A stretch of 64,000 bases of DNA from Neurospora tetrasperma FGSC 2508 (GCF_000213175.1 NW_009799179.1:6929981-6993980), one strand, 5' to 3'; positions 32,686-45,426 are shown, counted from the stretch's first letter. Notes: generated from the sequence alone by a model not told the origin. Numbers and translations are program-made.

Positions 32686-33765
32686 ATGCCCAATATCGAA
32701 TGCGACGAGGACAAGGCCGACCCGTCCGCGCTACCCGTGTCATCGCCCGACATGGAACCAATAATTGAAACTTCCAAAGAAGACCTTCAAGCGCCCAAGA
32801 AGCGACGACGCATTGAGGGGAAGAGAAGCGAAGCCGCCAACGTGTTCACACCTTACCTCTTCATGCCCAACGACAAGATAGAGGAGGGCAGGAGCAGGAA
32901 CGACCCGCCCACGCGGCTCGCGCCACTACCCAACATGTTCACACCTTATGTCTTCGGTGACGAGTCCCTCGGCCAAGATAGCGATGCGAATGAGGACATC
33001 GATTACTGGAGGGACAGCCTCTCGCCGAAACAGCGTCTTCGCTTCGCTTTGAAGAAGTTATTGGAGTGTGAGTCCAGTCAGGCGCTGGCCATCATCTCCA
33101 AACACAAGGTACCGATCATAATATCTCAAAAGAAAAATGTACCAAAACATAATCTAATGCTTGTGACTCGCAGACCATCTTGCGCCTTCTCTGGCTAAAG
33201 CAGTACTGGGTCAAAGGTCAACTAGTCACCTCAAACCTCAAGTGGGAGCGTCAAGAGCATTATACTGGCATTGCTCACTATCTTTTTACGCCGCAAGAGA
33301 ATGGAGAAAAGACTTGTACCAAGTGTGAGACTGTAGACAACTATGGGCCGTTTGCGGAGTGTGTCGCTGGCGGTCGGGCGGTGCATGGGGGCGCTTGCTT
33401 CAGCTGCTACTACAAGGGTGAAGGGAAAAGTTGCTCTCTCCGTATCGGTACGTTGTTCTTCGTCTTCGTCTTTATCTTTTTTCCTCACTGCTCCTTGATG
33501 ATATCTTCAAATCGACAGAGACGCCAGCCGAGGGTGGCCAACATTCATTCTATCCTGCTCCTTTCTTGATTCCATTACAGCTTTTCAGTGACGCAACAAC
33601 TGATTCAAGTTATTACTAGCTCATGAAGAGTCAGAGAAGAAAGCGCGGTATGACCAAAGCGGCGCACCGTTTTCAGCTGAAACTATTCGCAACACTAGCA
33701 CAAGGGATTTAGAGAAGGCGCTGCGGTGGGTTCAGAAGGAGTTGAGAATTCGCGAGGAGGATTGA
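32686..33765 (+). CDS. DUF3716-type cysteine-cluster protein
   Basis: Exons 32686-33108, 33174-33447 and 33620-33765 give 280 residues. After a disordered acidic and basic N-terminus (PKKRRRIEGKR is a likely nuclear signal) comes ILRLLWLKQYWVKGQLV and then a fungal zinc-like cluster: CTKCETVDNYGPFAEC, GGACFSCYYKGEGKSC, matching DUF3716, a family common in filamentous fungi with no known function. The C-terminus (DLEKALRWVQKELRIREED) is a short coiled coil. Between exons 2 and 3 two readings fit: one intron 33448-33619, or two introns enclosing a 15-nt exon at 33519-33533; both keep the frame. If the inner acceptor at 33518 is used alone the protein ends at 33619. An ideal intron at 32601-32671 just before the ATG implies a spliced 5' UTR or an N-terminal extension. 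Confidence 0.65.
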
Positions 33766-33972
33766 ACCAATTGAGCATTAAGCGTATTCATCATATTTCA
33801 TTTGTCTGTTGATGCAGTAGAAGACTTCAACTATGCTCTAGGTAGAGAAGAGAAACAATAATTTGTTAGGACGCGGGTCACTATATGTTTCTCCAACGGC
33901 CGTAACGACACGAACAGAGTATTAGGAATAATCGGTTCCGCCAAAAAAAGAAAAATTTAATTACAGATGTGT

Positions 33973-34010
33973 CGAATAATAGGACTGAACTAACACCTTC
34001 AGTGTGTACA
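33973..34010 (-). pseudogene. Decayed tRNA 3'-half
   Basis: About 37 bp read like the T-arm and anticodon-side part of the adjacent tRNA-Ile (roughly 26 of 37 bases match, including GTTCAGTCC against GTTCAATCC of the B box). There is no room for a 5' half before the intact tRNA at 34032, so it is a fragment. Confidence 0.45.
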
Positions 34011-34031
34011 AGGGAAAAAAATAATGGATCA

Positions 34032-34127
34032 TGCCCAATAACAGGATTGAACTGTTGACCTTCGCATGGACTTGATATCTCGGTGAAGATATTAGTACGA
34101 CGCTCTAACCAGCTGAGCTAATCGGGC
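34032..34127 (-). tRNA. tRNA-Ile (anticodon AAU) with 22-nt intron
   Basis: The minus strand folds into a full cloverleaf: acceptor GCCCGAT pairing with ATTGGGC, D-arm GCTC/GAGC, anticodon stem TCGTA/TGCGA around loop CTAATA-A with anticodon AAT, variable AGGTC, and T-arm AACAG/CTGTT around TTCAATC; A is the discriminator base. A 22-nt intron (34068-34089) sits in the standard place after base 37. The sequence agrees with the eukaryotic tRNA-Ile consensus. Confidence 0.93.
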
Positions 34128-34654
34128 TGTTATGTAGATGGTTATCAACACAGAGACTATGATTGCATTGGTAACTTGCACCTCAGTGTGGTGTTGAGCA
34201 TGCACATAGTTCGTAAATTAGATTGATAACTTGGTTGGAATTGGAGATCTTTATGATTTCAGGTCAATGTAAGTGTAATGGCTTTCTGGCCCAAAGTGCG
34301 AACTAAGGAGATGCCTCGCCTTGAAGCGTGCTTGATGTTGTTATGGCAATATGATGTAGTTTCATCCGTCGACTTTCTGTTGAGAGAAAGAAGGTGTCAA
34401 GCGTCGATGATGATGAATTGCCCCGTACAATGGCAGAGGACTCCTGGAAAGGCAAGTGAACAGGAGCCATCATCAAAGTCCAGTGTATGAGGAACCTCGG
34501 CATGAACCATCGGCCGGGTATGGGTGTGCAAGATTACTTCTTCTACATATCCTAGCTCGCAAAATACAACGCAATACGATGTTGCCTCCCGAAGGGAGAT
34601 TGGCCGGCTAGGTACCACCCCCTGGATTCATTTGACCTTATATGATTACGGATT
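34128..34654. other. Intergenic
   Basis: This lies between the 5' side of the tRNA gene and the end of the Chs4-like gene. No gene-like signal is seen. Confidence 0.4.
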
Positions 34655-37600
34655 TTACATTACCAAGCATTCACCCTCCTGCTGCCTCGAATTTCTGTTG
34701 CGAGAAATCTTCTCCCGGTTTCTCGGCCCATTCTTCCCTGATCGCTTGAGCTCCTCTAGACGCTCGCGGGCTTTGGGGTGGTCTTGGGCTATATCGATGC
34801 AGATAGTTGGTTAGTGAACGAACTTTTCTCAATGGATGCAAGGACGGGGTTAGGGTATGGAGGAAAAAGAAAAAAGACTCACCAGCAGCCCGCCAGTACC
34901 ACCTCTTCGCATCCTCAAGATTGGCTGGCACACCGATACCCTCCTCCGTAAAGTAACCCATGGCAAACTCGGCCTTGGCCAGCCCAGCCATGGCAGCCTT
35001 TCTCGCCCACAGATACGCCTCGGTATCGTTTTGCTGCAACACACCCTCACTACCCGTAAAGTACCATCCCGAAAGCGCCAACTCACTCTGATGCTCCTCC
35101 TGGGTTGCCGCGCGGCTATACCACATGATAGATAGCCGCGGGTCGATCGGGCAGCCGAACAGACCGTACTCGTACGCAGCGCCCAGACGGAATTGGCTAA
35201 ACTTATATCCCAGCTCGGCCGCCTGCTTAAATAGGCTGAAGGCGTACGCCTCGTCGCGGAGGATAACGTCGTCGGGCTCGGCGCTGGCGTACAGGAGTGC
35301 GAGCTCGTGGAGGGCGTGGGGGTTCTCGGTATCGGCGCGCTCGGCGGCCCGCTTGAGCCAGCTGATGGCCTCCCGCCTGTTCTTCGGCTGACCCAGCAGT
35401 CCCTTGAGCAGGATCATTCCAACCTTGTACATGGCGGGGGTGTCGCCCAGTGTCGCGGCGCGCTTGTACCATTGGATAGCCTTGATGGGGTCTTTACGGG
35501 TCCCGCCGCCCTCGTCGTTGCCGATCTCGCAGCAGACGGCGGTGCGGTAGGCTGCTGCTGCGTGGCCGAGCTTCGCGGCGGACTGGTAGAGCGAGAAAGC
35601 ATGTGCGTGGTCGGGCTCAGAGCTGAACAGCCCACGGCCGATGCTGTCGGCCAAGAAGAACATGGCGTCTGGATTGCTGGCCTTCTCAAGCTTGCGAAGA
35701 ATCTTGTGAGCGTCAACAAGGTAGCGATCCCGAGAACGAGCGCGAGCCTTGGGGTCAGGCAGATTTGGGACTAAGACGTCTGACGCTTCGACTAGTTTCT
35801 TAGCAAGCCGAAGAGCAGACTGTTGATCATTGGAATCGTTTTTGACAATGGCCCGCAGGTGCTCCAGTTCTTCCACAGTAACCTTGGGCTCGACTGGTTT
35901 CGTGGGAGGGGGCGGCGAACCAGGACCGCTTTGCATCGGCTGAGGACCAGGTTGATTGTTGAGAGGGGGAGGAGCAGGCATACTGTTCATAGCAGCCTGG
36001 TAGTTCCTGACTGGAGGGGGCCTGTCATTCAAATTGACCATAGAGCCGGGCATCTGACCTGGGCGGACTGGAGCAGGATGCAATGGCAAATTGTCCGAGT
36101 TATACGGTCCCTGAGGGGGCGCAGATTGCCCGGGTCTGTATGGTGCTGGGTGAGCAGTTATACCAGCTCCTGGTGGCAGTGGCCCTGGCTGACCATTAGG
36201 AGGCGGCCTATGAAGACTGTTCTGACTTTCAAGCGAACCACGCGGGCCCCCGGTTTGTTGTTGCATCATGGGCATCGGGGGCATATCGCCTGCCATTTCG
36301 AATACAGCCGTCTGCGAATTTCGCAGGTCAGGTTGAGACTTGGCCCGAGACATCTCCGGTAGGCGGCCAGGCCCACGTTGAGCTTGGTGCTGCATCTGAT
36401 TAGGCTGCATGTGCTGGTCAAAAGAATCTTGGTGCCTGTGAGGGGAAATGGCATCAAAGTTTGGGCCGTCTGATTGAGCTGCGTATCCGCCGTTGCCAGT
36501 AGGCTCGTAATAGTCCTCGTAGTAATCATCGACAGGACCGGGTTGCTGCTGTTGCTGTTGACCTCCATAGGCTATGTCTTGTCGGTTCCCGTACCCTTGG
36601 TCGTAGTTATTTTGTGGTAGTGGAGGAACTCCATGGTCAGACGGGTAAACCCTCTGCGGTGGTGCCCGTGCATCTTGAGCCGTGTTTGGTCTCTGTATCG
36701 CGCGTCCAACTGGACCATTGTAAGGGACACTGTCGCTCTGGTGCATGAAATTCTGCGGCGGGGGCTGAAATCCCATGTCATCTCTCGCAGGCATGGTCAT
36801 ACTCCGCCCAGGTGGACCAAAGCCACCATCCTGAAAAACCCCGGGCTGACCAAAGTCCGGGCCAGGAGGAGGGCCTCGTCGCTGATCTTGAATGTCCTGT
36901 TGAGGGCGATATGGCTGAGGCGGTCCCCTTTGCGGCCCTCCAGGTCCTGGTCCTCCATAGCCGTCTCTAGTATTAGGACGCATCGGCCCTCCATACCCGT
37001 CCCTGGTATCTGGGCGCATTGGTGCACGTTGCGGTCCAGTACCATTAGGCCCAGGAGGTCCTCTTGTTGGTGGCCTCTGAATCGAGAGATTCATCCCATC
37101 CATTTGCGCTGTAACATTGTCCATATCAGGCCTTCGCTGCGCTCCCGGAGGGCCCCGGAAATTACCACCACCAAAACCACGGTCTTCAGGACTCATAGGG
37201 CCGGGACCGGGACCCGGACCGGGGCCATTCATGGGTGGTCGGCGGTTCGCTGGAAGATTGTCAGTCAAGTCATTTGGAAAGCCTATGTGCAAGCGTGAGA
37301 CCCACCGCTGGGATCTGAAGCCACAGCTCGATCCGGAGGGCCTGGCCTCCCACCGGGGCCTTGGGGCGGATAACCCCGTCCCGGGCCCGGAGGGTAGCCG
37401 CCACCACGCGGCGGATAGGGAGCTGGAGGACCCCTGCCGTTGTCTGCGGGAGGACGCATCGGACCAGCGGGCCCGGCTCTGCCACCTTGCATGGGTGGTC
37501 CACCTCGGCCGGGGCCGGGACCGGGAGCAGCAGCTTCAGGAGGGGGTCCATTGCGGCCATTGGGTCCGGGAATAAAGTAGTCTTGCTGAGGGTAATCCTG

Positions 37601-37894
37601 CGCTGGCGGGCCTCTCTGGTAGCTTCTGTCATCATATTGCCCACCGTAACCTTGATCTTGTCCTCCATATCCCTGATCATAACCACCCCCATGGTCATCG
37701 TAGCCGCCGCCATAGCCATAGTCTTCCTGATATCGGTCGTAGTGCTGCTGAGGCGGCGGCGCATTGTACTGCTGTTGTGGCATGCCAGGTCCAGCGGTGT
37801 ATGCGCGCTGCGGCGATCCTCTAGGTGGCGGTGCTTGACCGCCGCCGTACTGGCGTCCTCCCGGCCCTCCTTCGTATCCTCCACTGTATGCCAT
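34655..37894 (-). CDS. SKT5: Chitin synthase activator Chs4/Skt5-like, SEL1 repeats and CaaX end
   Basis: Three exons on the minus strand (37306-37894, 34883-37249, 34655-34788) give 1029 residues. Residues 1-650 are disordered, rich in Gly, Pro, Gln and Tyr (YGGGYDDHGGGYDQGYG, polyQ runs). From about 663 (VTVEELEHLRAIVKND) the conserved Skt5 part begins, with SEL1-like repeats from about 723 to 985: FFLADSIGRGLF, AAYRTAVCCEIG, AIQWYKRAATLGDTPAMYKVG, FSLFKQAAELGYKFSQFRLG, AYLWARKAAMAGLAKAEFAMG, DAKRWYWRAA. After the last intron the tail ERLEELKRSGKN ends CLVM, a CaaX motif for farnesylation, as in yeast Chs4. Such proteins bring class IV chitin synthase (Chs3-type) to the membrane and activate it. 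The start MAYSGG was preferred over an in-frame ATG 12 bp upstream. Confidence 0.88.
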
Positions 37895-39937
37895 CTTCCT
37901 ATGCACTCAGGGCCTGCCTTATGCGCCGTGTTCGGAAGCAAGATGACGGTGACGGTCTATGTCCGCATGCAGGTGCAGCACGTTCGCATAAAGGGGGAAG
38001 CGATCGCGCCCGTTCAAACAAAGAAGCGAGGTGTATGTATAGTCGACTGTGTTCGGGAGTTCAATATACTCAATAATGGATCATGTTATTTGCTTGTGTC
38101 GAATGGTAGTGCGAAGTCGTTGGGCCGCGAGGGGCAACAAGGTTCGGGACCCGTTCCGGGTCAAGCTGTGCCGACGACAAAAGAAACGACCGTATGTTGA
38201 GCCAAAGTCGTCGGCGCCCGGGAGTGCCTGGATTTCCAAGCCAAGTGAAGACCAGAAAAGGCGGGAATCGAAGAATTGGGGAAAAGGTTACGGTCGGTAG
38301 GAGGGACAGAAAAACAGGAAGGAGATCCCGTGAACACTGTGACGGCGATCAAATAAAGGAACGGAGCGAGTGGACCGTCCGCTACCGTCCGCTACGGTTG
38401 GGCCGGCTTAGCTAGCAGTGACAAAAGAGGAAGAAAAAATGGGTCGTCGTTAGTCGAATTTTATGTTGGGCACATCTGATACACCCATTCATATCAAGGG
38501 AAATGTGAGGATAGCATGATGGCACGACAACTGTTAACGCGGTTGTGAAAGGGAAGGAAGTTGCATTCCCGCCGGGCAACAATGTCGTACGTACACACTT
38601 TGTACTCGATGGCAATTGAGGCCGCGAATGGAGCTCAGCTCAGGTTCCCCTCCGACCAATGTCCGGGATGGAAATCAGGCGTCTAACGGGCAGCACCCGA
38701 CATTAACACCTTCTCTTCTGCAAACTCGCTACTGTGACGCCTACAGGTACCCGCTTGTTAGCGAGGGGCAGCCGCTGATGGTCGTGCAGGACAGCTGCGA
38801 CAAGGATGGCCGGGGCCCTTTGAGAGGCAGCCGGCCGGAGGGGTGCGTGCCTGGTGGAGTGCCGGATGCCTTCCAGTGGAGTTACATTGATGGATGGAAT
38901 GCAGTCAGGGACTCTCAGGGACTCTCAAGGGTCTGGGGAGGGGACGATGGGTCAGGGGTCCAATTACAGAATGAACACAACTCGGAGTGACTGGATGGTG
39001 AGCTGCGCAGCCAAACTCCCGCCGCGTATTGGTAGGACATAGGGCAGCACCGTCACCCCTTGATGTATGATGATAAGCTTGATTGGCATCTGTCTCAATG
39101 ATCTGTTACATGCTTAGAGTAGACCTCTCGAGAAGTAGGTTTGACGGTACTGTAGAGGTAGCTTCCATATTCAGTGCTCGGGTCTGGAGGGTGGCAGAAC
39201 GGGAACAGTCTCTGGCCCAGGACCTGCGTATACCTATGTGACCTTGTGTACACTAAGGTACCTAGCCAGCTCATCTGCAGTTCAAGTTCGTCTCCCAAAC
39301 ATCTGCAACTTGCCGGGCTGAAAGAAGATGAAACTCTTCAAGGCGCTTACATGTGAGCGTATTGTACGTCCAAAAGTAAACTGGACTGGCAAGAACTTGA
39401 TTTGACCCCCATGGGATGGCTTCGGTCAAATCTGGTGATCTCTTGCCCGGAACTGACTCGCAGTCCGAGCCGAGGAAGGTGTTGCAAGATGGGACCCGGG
39501 AAACACGTTCCCGGCCCTTATGTTGCGGCTCTGCCGTAAAGATCACCCTTTTCGCCCTCATAGCGACAGGACAGGACAGCAGAAAGCCGAATGCGACTCT
39601 ACAGGAAACGGGCTGACATCAGGTTTGACGAATGATACGCAAGCTTCTGTTCTCCTGGATGTACTAGCAGACGTGCAAAAGGGGCACGGTCACTCAGGGG
39701 TATCTCATACATGGAACGAAGCAGCGGACAGAGAGCAGACTTGCCAGTTGCTCTGCTGTTGCCACTTGTGGTTTCTGTTTTGCCCGTCGACGCTCAGGCG
39801 AAGTTTGGAAGAAGATGTCTTGCTTGGTTCCTTCACGAACGACTGCCAGACAGATTTGTACCATTTCGTGGGACCAGAGTCTGGACCGTTGGAACCACGC
39901 AGAGAGCCAGGCAAAATGGGGACTAGGTTACTTACCT
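37895..39937. other. Intergenic up to the AT-rich block
   Basis: About 2 kb of normal GC without a gene I can support: Chs4-like promoter, then frames up to 124 codons lacking motifs. It ends at the left arm of the large inverted repeat. Confidence 0.4.
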
Positions 39938-40041
39938 ACTTGTTGGAGAGGGGTCCAGGTTCCTGTCGGGTCTCCAACTCTGCTCCACAGAGTTGGCGAC
40001 AAAACCGCCGGACACGACAAAACCCAAACGGACAGCAAAAA
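39938..40041 (+). repeat. Left arm of 104-bp inverted repeat
   Basis: Identical to the reverse complement of 45427-45530. It contains a perfect 9-bp hairpin (CCAACTCTG, CTCCA loop, CAGAGTTGG). Confidence 0.95.
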
Positions 40042-41245
40042 CAACCCACTTCCAATAGGCATTTAATTTAGGAATTAATTACACAACCACCACTTAGCCA
40101 AAACTTATAAAAACGAAGGAATAGGTTAATAAATAGTAGATTAACCTTTTTATAATTTTTCTTTTTATAAAAAACTAGTTTTGAGAGTTTTATTACATTT
40201 CGTATAAAGAAATAAAAAGTAGAAGTTTTCGACAAAAACTATACATAATTCTTATATACATATATCTCTATAAAAATAAGTTTTTATTATACTTATGGAG
40301 TATACCCACTTCTAGGATATAAATAGTATTAGTATTTATATATTTAGTAATTTTTAACGAATTCTTAAAATTTTAAATATTTATCTTATAATATTATCTA
40401 TTGAAAAATATATTAATATAATACCTAATTATAGTATTAAGGGTAGGTACTAACTTATATTAATATAAACTAGTTAAAGAATAAGAGATATATATATAAT
40501 ATATATAATATTAGGTAAAAGAAATTAATATTATTAAAATTAAAATCTTTTATATCTTTAAATAATTTATAATAATTTGAAGATATATTACTAGCTAATA
40601 TATTACTATAGTAAATTAATATATTTATTGTACAATTTCTATAATTAATTTCAATTATAGTATTCGGATTTATAATTCCTAAAATAGTGTTCTTTTATTT
40701 AATTCTTCCTTTTCTAACTAATAAATTCTATTATTAGTATTATAATATCTAATTAAAGCTTATATATAAACTTGTATTTACTTTTAATATTGTGTACTAA
40801 GTTAGAATAATTATATTATGGAGATAATTAGGAAATAAATTTATTTTTAATTAAAAAATAGTTAAAAGATTTTAATAAAAAAGAATATTATATAAATAAA
40901 GTATAATTAAACTACACCCTACTTAATATATGTTGAACTATAGACTATAAATACTAAGTATAATTCAATATATAATTCTATTATAATAATACGTAATTTT
41001 ATATTTAATTATAGAATATTTTAATTATATACTTTAATTTTATATTAATACTCTTTTAATAAGAAAAATGAAGAACAAATTTTAATGGAAACTTTCTAAA
41101 TTAGATAAAATTACTTATTATAATTACTATCTTTAAAATAAAGATAATAAGACTACTTTTAAATAGAAATTATTTATATTCTATAAAAACTTTTATTTTT
41201 ATTACAATCTTTTTAAAAGAAAAGTATAACTGTTAATTAAAACTA

Positions 41246-41925
41246 GCCTACCCTATATTTAAATACGTATTAATATTACTACCCTTACTAAAATAATAAA
41301 AACTACCTTTAATTAATAATTACCTATTTTATATTATTATATTTATTATTATTATTACTATCTTTCTTTAAAGAAGAAATACTACCTTTAATTAGATTTT
41401 ACGTACTTTCTATTAAAATATTTACTATTACTACTATTTTTATTTAAAGAAAAGATATTATATTCAATTAGGTTTTACCTACTCTATATTAGAATACTTA
41501 CTACTATTATTACTTTAAAGAAAAAAAGAAATACTACTTTAAAGAGAAGAAGAAATACTGTTTTTAATTAGATTTTACCTATCCTATACTAAGATACTTA
41601 CTACTATTACTATTTTAAGGAATAAAAGAAATATTACTTCTAATTAAATTTTACAAATCTTATATTAGAATATTCACCACTATTATTATTTTAATAAAAA
41701 AAGAAATATAACTTTTATTTAAAGAAGAAATACTACCTTTAATTAAATTTTACTTACCCTATACTAGAATACTTACTACTACTACTACTTGGAACTTAAC
41801 AAGAAATACTATTTTGAAGACAAAAAGAAACACTACTTTTAACTAGATTTTACCTACCCTATACTAGGATAATTACTACTATTACTACTTTAAATTAAGG
41901 AAGAAATACTACCTTTAATTAGATT
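41246..41925 (+). repeat. Degenerate tandem array in the AT-rich block
   Basis: Eight successive units of about 75-100 bp share the core TTTTACCTACCCTATACT, then TTACTACTATTACTACTTTAAAG and GAAATACTACCTTTAATT. Units begin near 41246, 41317, 41395, 41480, 41571, 41648, 41745 and 41845. Differences are mostly C/T and G/A changes. Confidence 0.75.
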
Positions 41926-42687
41926 TATATAGCTAGTATAATTATATAAAATATTAAGAAAGAAAGATAACTAATATAAATATATATATATATATATATA
42001 TTTATAAGAATAGAAATAGTATTATTTAATATAGGATAATTAAGAAATTTCATTTTTATAAAAACAATAACCTTTTTAATATAAGGTATTTAGAATATTC
42101 TATATATAATAATATACAAATACTCAAAAGCGTTTTAAAGAATAATAAAGAAAAGAAATAAAAGTTGAAATTTTATATTAAAGGCGTACTTCTTATATAT
42201 AATTACTTTATTTTACTAAATTATTTATTATAATTTATAAATCAAATTAAAGTATTTAATAAATGTTCTCTCCACTTAATAAGCTTTCTATAAAATTAAA
42301 TAAATAAACTAATTCTATAGTTGAATAAAATTCAAATCTGATAATATATTTATATCTATTTATATATAATATCAATTCGTTTTAATAGATTTATTAAAAC
42401 TATCTATTACCTATACAATAATTAATTATTTAATTAAATTCCTTATTTATTAATAACTTTAATAATCTTATATTTTATATTATATAATTTAAATTAATTA
42501 AAATATTCTTTTTTGAAATTAAAAGATATTACAAATTAAAGGACTAAAAGTTTTTATAATTAATTAAAGTTTATATTCATAATATGGACTGCTTCTACCT
42601 TAAAGAATAATCATACAATTAATATACAAAAGTAATAATATTATTCCTATATAAAGTATAATATAGAAGGAAGAATTAGAAAGAGTA

Positions 42688-42825
42688 GAAGCCGTGCGTA
42701 GATAGATTAATATAATCTATCTAGGCGGACCCTCTTCCTTATTTTATCACTTAAACCTACCCGGTAGTCTGGCAGGCAGGCTGGGTAGGGCGGTCAAGCG
42801 ACCTACATACACTAAGCCAATCTAT
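42688..42825. other. GC-normal islet in the AT-rich block
   Basis: About 135 bp of near-normal GC interrupts the AT-rich DNA. It opens with a hairpin (TAGATAGATT, AATAT, AATCTATCTA), and a later part is enclosed by CTACCC and GGGTAG. It looks like a small later insertion or a short unmutated remnant. Its identity is unknown. Confidence 0.5.
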
Positions 42826-43007
42826 ATATATAAAATAATCTATATTAATTTACTTTAATTAAATGAATTTCGTAATTATTATTTCATTTTAACTTCTTTA
42901 AAATATTTTAACTACCTTCGACTGTTTATAAGAGTTAAAAATATATATAGAATTAAATCTTAATTATATATATTTCATTAATTAATTTGAATTTATTTAA
43001 ATTAGAA

Positions 43008-43038
<31 letters not shown>

Positions 43039-43712
43039 ATACTATTTGTTTAGTAAGTTCTATATTAGTATAAAATAATTTAGAATTGTAAGTTTATTAT
43101 ACTTATAGTACAATATATAATTTATATAGTATATTAAATTATTATTATAATATATAATTACTTATACTTTCTATAAATAAAAAATTTAAAGACTATATAA
43201 TTGTACTTTCTATGTTATACTTTATTTAATTAAAAACTAGTTTATTATTATTATTTATATTATTTCTCATATATATATAGACTTATATATTATATAATTA
43301 ATTAAAGTTTATTTATAATCTTATATAAATTAGTTTATATTTTCATAAGTAATGTAATAAATATAATTAAAAAGAAATAAATATATAGAACTAATTATAC
43401 TAAAGCTAGTTAAAGAAACTTTATACTTATTAGTAGAAACTGAAGGTATTAGATTACATTATTATTTTAATATTTTTAATTATACAAAGAAATTACATTT
43501 AATATATTAAAAGATTTCCATCCTATATATAAATATATAAAGAAGTTAAATCTAATAGCCTTAAATATTATAATAATCTTTAATTATTAATTAAATATAA
43601 TAATCTATATAAGTAATTATAATTGAAATAATTTTTAAATTATAAGTGAATTTACAATTTACAGAATAATTATAGTAAATATCTTATAAAGGTTGAATTA
43701 GTAAAAAATTAC

Positions 43713-43852
<140 letters not shown>

Positions 43853-44745
43853 NNNNNNNNNNNNNNNNNNNNNNNNNNNNNNNNNNNNNNNNNNNNNNNN
43901 NNNNNNNNNNNNNNNNNNNNNNNNNNNNNNNNNNNNNNNNNNNNNNNNNNNNNNNNNNNNNNNNNNNNNNNNNNNNNNNNNNNNNNNNNNNNNNNNNNNN
44001 NNNNNNNNNNNNNNNNNNNNNNNNNNNNNNNNNNNNNNNNNNNNNNNNNNNNNNNNNNNNNNNNNNNNNNNNNNNNNNNNNNNNNNNNNNNNNNNNNNNN
44101 NNNNNNNNNNNNNNNNNNNNNNNNNNNNNNNNNNNNNNNNNNNNNNNNNNNNNNNNNNNNNNNNNNNNNNNNNNNNNNNNNNNNNNNNNNNNNNNNNNNN
44201 NNNNNNNNNNNNNNNNNNNNNNNNNNNNNNNNNNNNNNNNNNNNNNNNNNNNNNNNNNNNNNNNNNNNNNNNNNNNNNNNNNNNNNNNNNNNNNNNNNNN
44301 NNNNNNNNNNNNNNNNNNNNNNNNNNNNNNNNNNNNNNNNNNNNNNNNNNNNNNNNNNNNNNNNNNNNNNNNNNNNNNNNNNNNNNNNNNNNNNNNNNNN
44401 NNNNNNNNNNNNNNNNNNNNNNNNNNNNNNNNNNNNNNNNNNNNNNNNNNNNNNNNNNNNNNNNNNNNNNNNNNNNNNNNNNNNNNNNNNNNNNNNNNNN
44501 NNNNNNNNNNNNNNNNNNNNNNNNNNNNNNNNNNNNNNNNNNNNNNNNNNNNNNNNNNNNNNNNNNNNNNNNNNNNNNNNNNNNNNNNNNNNNNNNNNNN
44601 NNNNNNNNNNNNNNNNNNNNNNNNNNNNNNNNNNNNNNNNNNNNNNNNNNNNNNNNNNNNNNNNNNNNNNNNNNNNNNNNNNNNNNNNNNNNNNNNNNNN
44701 NNNNNNNNNNNNNNNNNNNNNNNNNNNNNNNNNNNNNNNNNNNNN
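43853..44745. other. Assembly gap (893 N)
   Basis: The sequence is undetermined. It begins inside the ATT microsatellite and ends in AT-rich DNA. Confidence 1.
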
Positions 44746-45426
44746 TTTTGGAATTTAATTTGAAGTTCCTGAATTATTAATATTGAAATTATTTTTCAAG
44801 TTCTCACTATTGATATAAGGTATATGAAAAGAGGAGAAATAAAGAAGTAAAAGTTATATTAATGTTAGGAAATTAATAATAGAATTAATAAAAGAAAAGA
44901 AATTAAATTAAATAAATAAGCAATGTACTTTTATAAAAGAATACTAATTAAATATTTAATATTTAAAGTAAAAGTATAAAAGAAAGTATTAAGGTAAGTT
45001 CATATATTATTACTATTTATTTACAGTTAATATCAAATATTAGATTATAAATATTATATATACTTATATTATTTTGAAAATAGATTAGTAAGTTATATAT
45101 CCTATAAATCGTTTAATAATTTAGGGTAGTATTTTAATTTTACTAAGAAATATATAATAAAGGTATAGTAGTAGTAATTAGACTTTTCTTTAAAAAGTTA
45201 TAAGATTTTAAAATTAGTAAGTAAGAATAAAGTTCTAAAATGAAGGTTGAAATTCTATAGCCTATAGTAATTTGACTAATATAGGTATATATATGCGAAT
45301 GGATTAGGTAAATAGAGAAATCAAAAATGAAGAGAATGTAGGTTGAGAGAAATTTTTTGGTCTAGGATTGGTAGATTTGTAGCGTTGCAAAGTTGGACGG
45401 TAGGGTTTTGCCCTTTTTGGGCTGCA

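Noticed and set aside
38616-38990. 124-codon frame upstream of the AT-rich block
   Set aside because: No motif and codon use unlike the neighbours; taken as intergenic.
41246-41925. CRISPR-like array
   Set aside because: Repeats are long, degenerate and AT-rich without unique spacers, in a eukaryotic genome; it is a mutated tandem array.
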